Source: SIG575 sp045542485
GTDB lineage: Bacteria; Bacillota; Clostridia; Oscillospirales; Acutalibacteraceae
Assembly: GCA_045542485.1 (NCBI GenBank)
Contig: JAZQLC010000046.1
Coordinates: 24,906-88,905, forward strand
DNA length: 64,000 nucleotides
Reading direction: 5' to 3'
Notes under the pieces: generated by a model
Told to the model about the DNA's origin: nothing
Seen by the model: only the letters and a program-made list of their open reading frames with translations
Databases searched by the model: none
Shown: positions 61,737 to 64,000 of the stretch, in pieces
How positions within the stretch are numbered: the first letter of the stretch is position 1
Layout of the letters: each line of letters starts with the position of its first letter
Translations under genes and position numbers: made by a program

Positions 61737-62402
61737 ATGTTCAAACACGAAAAAATGCTTTTTCATCCGGTTGAGGTAGAAAAGCCAAACCCACAATATG
61801 CGGCACTTTTACAGGAACAGCTTGGCGGAGGTAACGGCGAACTCAAGGCCGCTATGCAGTATATGTCACAGAGTTTCAGAATCAAAGACCCTGAAATCAA
61901 GGATTTGTTTCTCGACATCGCAGCCGAGGAACTGGGTCATATGGAAATGGTTGCACAGACCATCAATCTTCTGAACGGACACGATGTTGATGCTGAAAAG
62001 GTACCCTCGGGAGAAATTCAGTCACACGTGATTCTTGGTCTCAACCCCGGGCTTATCAATGCTTCAGGCTACTCCTGGACTGCCGATTATGTAACGGTTA
62101 CGGGAGATTTGTGCGCAGACCTGCTGAGCAACATCGCTTCCGAACAACGGGCAAAGGTGGTTTATGAATATCTGTACCGCCAGATTGACGACAAAAGAGT
62201 CCGTGAAACAATTGACTTTCTTTTAAACCGTGAAGAAGCACACAACCAGATGTTCCGCGATGCCTTTAACAAGGTGCAGAATTCAGGTTCAAATAAAGAT
62301 TTTGGCACAACCAAAGCCGCGCGTATGTATTTCTCACTGTCTGACCCCGGCCCTGACACTTTTGCCACAGGTGAAACGAAACCCGTATCTTTCAATAAAT
62401 AA
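61737..62402 (+). CDS. Manganese catalase (CotJC-like)
   Basis: A 221-residue ferritin-like four-helix protein: AAMQYMSQSFRI, DIAAEELGHMEMV and SNIASEQRAKVVYEYLYRQ, NREEAHNQMF, giving the Glu/His ligands of a dimanganese site. Catalases of this family disproportionate hydrogen peroxide, and CotJC-like members are also spore-coat proteins. ATG 61737 with GGGAGG is preferred; the in-frame ATG 48 bp upstream has no site. It is divergent from the FAD/Rieske gene, so the two may form an oxidative-stress pair. Confidence 0.93.
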   Translation: MFKHEKMLFHPVEVEKPNPQYAALLQEQLGGGNGELKAAMQYMSQSFRIKDPEIKDLFLDIAAEELGHMEMVAQTINLLNGHDVDAEKVPSGEIQSHVILGLNPGLINASGYSWTADYVTVTGDLCADLLSNIASEQRAKVVYEYLYRQIDDKRVRETIDFLLNREEAHNQMFRDAFNKVQNSGSNKDFGTTKAARMYFSLSDPGPDTFATGETKPVSFNK

Positions 62403-62407
62403 AAATG

Positions 62408-62439
62408 ACCTCGTAGCCGACGCGTGTTGACTACGAGGT
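62408..62439 (+). terminator. Terminator of the manganese catalase gene
   Basis: A 9-bp stem (ACCTCGTAG) with a 14-nt loop and TTTTT tail, a few bp after the stop. Confidence 0.8.
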
Positions 62440-62530
62440 TTTTGACTACGCATTATTCTCCGTTCAATGCATATTCAGAAAAAATCTGTTAAAAATATTT
62501 TCAAATGTCATCTGAAAGCGAGTGGTTTTT

Positions 62531-62800
62531 ATGATAAAAGGAGTCAATCATCAGGTGTTAGAGGTGAACAGACCTTCCTGTGAATATTTCGAGAAGGTGC
62601 TGTTTTTTGTAAAACCTGAATACGCGTCCGTGGGAAACGGAAAAATCAGTGAAATGGCAAATAACATTGTCATCAGCACGGGAAGTCCTCCACGCTCACG
62701 AAGAAGAAGAAAGCGTGTATATTCTGCTTTTTCGCCGATCATATGGGCTGCAATCGGTGCAACGGTCTCCGCGATTATCATCAAATGCTTCGGCCTGTAA
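62531..62800 (+). CDS. Small C-tail-anchored clostridial protein
   Basis: An 89-residue protein: MIKGVNHQVLEVN at the N-terminus followed by YFEKVLFFVKPEYAS, then a very basic segment (PPRSRRRRKR, about residue 56) and one C-terminal membrane helix. The N-terminal pattern is one I have seen in short conserved proteins of Clostridia with no known function. The membrane tail and the Arg-rich part suggest a peripheral membrane or nucleic-acid contact. The ribosome site is weak, so the start is less certain. Confidence 0.65.
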   Translation: MIKGVNHQVLEVNRPSCEYFEKVLFFVKPEYASVGNGKISEMANNIVISTGSPPRSRRRRKRVYSAFSPIIWAAIGATVSAIIIKCFGL

Positions 62801-62808
62801 TAAAAATA

Positions 62809-62837
62809 TTGAAAAATCCCTGCTTTTATGATACAAT
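62809..62837 (+). promoter_or_regulatory. Promoter of the small membrane protein gene
   Basis: TTGAAA, 17-bp spacer, TACAAT. It overlaps an in-frame upstream ATG at 62828, which argues for the TTG start at 62867. Confidence 0.7.
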
Positions 62838-62866
62838 CTATAAAACATCGGAAGGTAGGGATTTTT

Positions 62867-63040
62867 TTGAAAAAACCTCTTTTTAACTACATAAGAACAG
62901 GCTTTCTTGCAGGACTTCTGATCGCAGTAACCGTTGCTAATTTTATGGACCTGAATATGTTCCTTTGCTGTGCAATCGGACTGGTTGGCGGAGCCGGAAT
63001 AGGTGCTGTATGGGGACTTATCGCAAGAAAGAAAAAATAG
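62867..63040 (+). CDS. Small two-helix membrane protein
   Basis: A 57-residue protein with two hydrophobic helices (about 10-27 and 32-52, the second Gly-rich, GLVGGAGIGAVWGLI) and a Lys-rich C-terminus. It starts at TTG 62867 with GGTAGGG upstream. Function unknown. It is 10 bp from the HAD-IIA gene, so probably cotranscribed. Confidence 0.65.
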   Translation: MKKPLFNYIRTGFLAGLLIAVTVANFMDLNMFLCCAIGLVGGAGIGAVWGLIARKKK

Positions 63041-63050
63041 GAGTAGAAAT

Positions 63051-63842
63051 ATGCTGAATCAGAAAAAATTATTTTTATTTGACATCGACGGAACGATCGC
63101 CGTTGACAACACAATTTATGACGGCACCTTTGAGCTTATCGAATACATAAATTCAATAGGCGGAAAGGCAGTTTATATCACAAACAACTCCACTAAAAGC
63201 CGTCAGGACTACATCGAAAAATTCAAGAAGTGGAACATCGAAACTGATGAAAGCAATTTCATCACTGCCTCCTTCGCTGCGTGTAAATATCTTAAGGAAA
63301 ATCACGCTGAGGATAAAATTTTTGTCTGTGGCACAAAATCATTCGTGAAAGAACTCCGCGATTACGGTCTCAATGTTACGGAAGAAAATGACGACGACAT
63401 AAAGTGTGTTATCGTAGGCTTTGACAACGAATTTACTTATCAGAAAGGTGCACTGACCTGCGAAATTCTGCTGACCAAAGATGTAACATATCTTGCTACA
63501 AATCCCGACTTGTGCTGCCCCACTGCTTTCGGAAGCATTCCCGACTGCGGCGCAATCTGTGCTCTGCTGGAATGTGCTGTAAAAAAACAGCCTTATTATG
63601 TGGGCAAACCTAACAGAGAAATTGTTGATGTGTGCAGACAGATGACAGGCTTCAGTGTTGAAGAAACTATCGTTGTGGGAGACAGACTTTATACCGACAT
63701 CGCTTGTGGCATAAACGCAGGAGTAGAAACTGCAGTTGTGTTCACCGGTGAAGCAAAGAAAGAGGACCTTGCCGACACCGAATTCAAGCCCACTTATGAG
63801 TTTGAAAATATCAGAGAATTTCTGAACGCAGTAAAAGAATAA
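63051..63842 (+). CDS. HAD-IIA family phosphatase (NagD-like)
   Basis: A 263-residue HAD hydrolase of type IIA: FLFDIDGTIAVDNTIYDGT (nucleophile Asp), YITNNSTKSRQDY (motif II), the C2 cap, YVGKPNREIVD (Lys of motif III) and VVGDRLYTDIACGINAG. It resembles NagD and 4-nitrophenylphosphatase-like enzymes, acting on nucleotide or sugar phosphates. ATG 63051 has AGGAG; in-frame starts upstream lie in the preceding gene. Confidence 0.93.
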   Translation: MLNQKKLFLFDIDGTIAVDNTIYDGTFELIEYINSIGGKAVYITNNSTKSRQDYIEKFKKWNIETDESNFITASFAACKYLKENHAEDKIFVCGTKSFVKELRDYGLNVTEENDDDIKCVIVGFDNEFTYQKGALTCEILLTKDVTYLATNPDLCCPTAFGSIPDCGAICALLECAVKKQPYYVGKPNREIVDVCRQMTGFSVEETIVVGDRLYTDIACGINAGVETAVVFTGEAKKEDLADTEFKPTYEFENIREFLNAVKE

Positions 63843-63893
63843 GCAGTACATATTTCCTGAAGTGAAAACCTCCGGCTGAGCTGAAGTGATATA

Positions 63894-63930
63894 GTGATGG
63901 TAGACACTAAAAAAGTGTCTACCATCACTT
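63894..63930. terminator. Long perfect hairpin after the HAD-IIA gene
   Basis: A 16-bp perfect stem (AGTGATGGTAGACACT) with a 5-nt loop, followed by TTTT. It may be the terminator of the HAD-IIA gene or the end of an insertion sequence that starts with the gene at the right edge. Confidence 0.7.
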
Positions 63931-63965
63931 TTTATGTTAGAATAAAGAAAAGGGAGTTGAGAGAA

Positions 63966-64000
63966 ATGGGAAGACCAAAAGGTGGAACAAATAAAAGTCA
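63966..64000 (+). CDS. Start of a GRPKGG-type gene, possibly a transposase orfA (partial)
   Basis: Only 11 codons are inside the window, reading MGRPKGGTNKS, with an AGGGAG site upstream. The motif GRPKGG is a frequent N-terminus of helix-turn-helix orfA proteins of IS3-type elements but also occurs in AT-hook-like regulators. The call is tentative. Confidence 0.4.
   Translation, partial: MGRPKGGTNKS

Noticed and set aside
62828..62866. ATG 62828 as the start of the small membrane protein
   Set aside because: It lies in the promoter (TTGAAA-17-TACAAT) and has no ribosome site, while TTG 62867 follows GGTAGGG.

Overview
The window looks like a chromosomal segment of a strictly anaerobic, sporulation-lineage Firmicute, most likely an uncultured gut or rumen member of the Oscillospirales/Ruminococcaceae. 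The support is a complete Rnf complex, a full-length pyruvate:ferredoxin oxidoreductase, dockerin modules and cohesin-like domains, a SpoIID-type protein, a CotJC-type manganese catalase, a LexA-type SOS box of Gram-positive form, and very regular sigma-A promoters (TTGACA/TTGAAA, 17 bp, TATAAT) followed by AGGAGG ribosome sites. This taxonomy is inferred from gene content only.

Layout. 1-3.3 kb: leftward cell-shape operon (lipoprotein, mreB, mreC, mreD, start of a class B PBP). 3.5-7.7 kb: glnA, a PQQ-type beta-propeller protein and hemW, rightward. 7.7-9.7 kb: leftward unit of a DUF2975 membrane protein, a small XRE regulator and two unrecognised membrane-tethered proteins. 9.9-12.7 kb: an 849-residue secreted protein of unknown function and a DUF1294 protein. 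12.7-18.4 kb: glpK, an Ldh2-type dehydrogenase and malic enzyme in one operon, then a GNAT/Gfo-Idh-MocA pair. 18.5-20.8 kb: a dockerin-SpoIID protein and a T/E-rich lipoprotein. 20.9-28.5 kb: nine-gene leftward Rnf operon (apbE, NusG-II protein, Gx transporter, rnfCDGEAB) plus a HAD phosphatase. 28.6-34.3 kb: membrane-anchored cohesin-like protein, cohesin-like/dockerin adaptor, ceramidase-like secreted protein and a D,D-carboxypeptidase. 34.4-36.5 kb: metallophosphoesterase and glycyl-tRNA synthetase.

36.5-39.9 kb holds an unusual two-gene operon: a GH3-family acyl-adenylating enzyme and a secreted alpha/beta hydrolase with a cysteine in the nucleophile elbow. Its promoter is overlapped by an 18-bp perfect palindrome. 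40-45.5 kb: a four-gene glycan operon (pyruvyl-transferase/FrhB fusion, GH43, GPH symporter, membrane HExxH protein). 45.7-49.3 kb: PFOR. 49.3-53.8 kb: LytTR/DUF3021 pair, GH2, sialidase-like protein. 54-59.7 kb: SOS-controlled dinB, iron alcohol dehydrogenase, a second metallophosphoesterase, two lipoproteins (one a paralogue of the gene at 20 kb) and dCMP deaminase. 59.8-60.2 kb: an RNA operon in which a tRNA-Pro(UGG) gene is preceded by an exact copy of its 5' half joined to an unrecognised, highly self-complementary RNA. 60.3-64 kb: FAD/Rieske oxidoreductase, manganese catalase, small membrane proteins, a HAD-IIA phosphatase, and the first codons of a likely transposase-type gene at the edge.

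How it fits together: PFOR produces reduced ferredoxin and the Rnf complex, flavinylated by the ApbE encoded in the same operon, turns ferredoxin oxidation into an ion gradient. GH43, GH2, the sialidase-like protein and the GPH symporter handle imported glycans. The cohesin-like and dockerin proteins suggest a small surface assembly that is not obviously about cellulose. The strongest candidates for something undescribed are the tRNA-Pro-derived structured RNA and the GH3/Cys-hydrolase operon.
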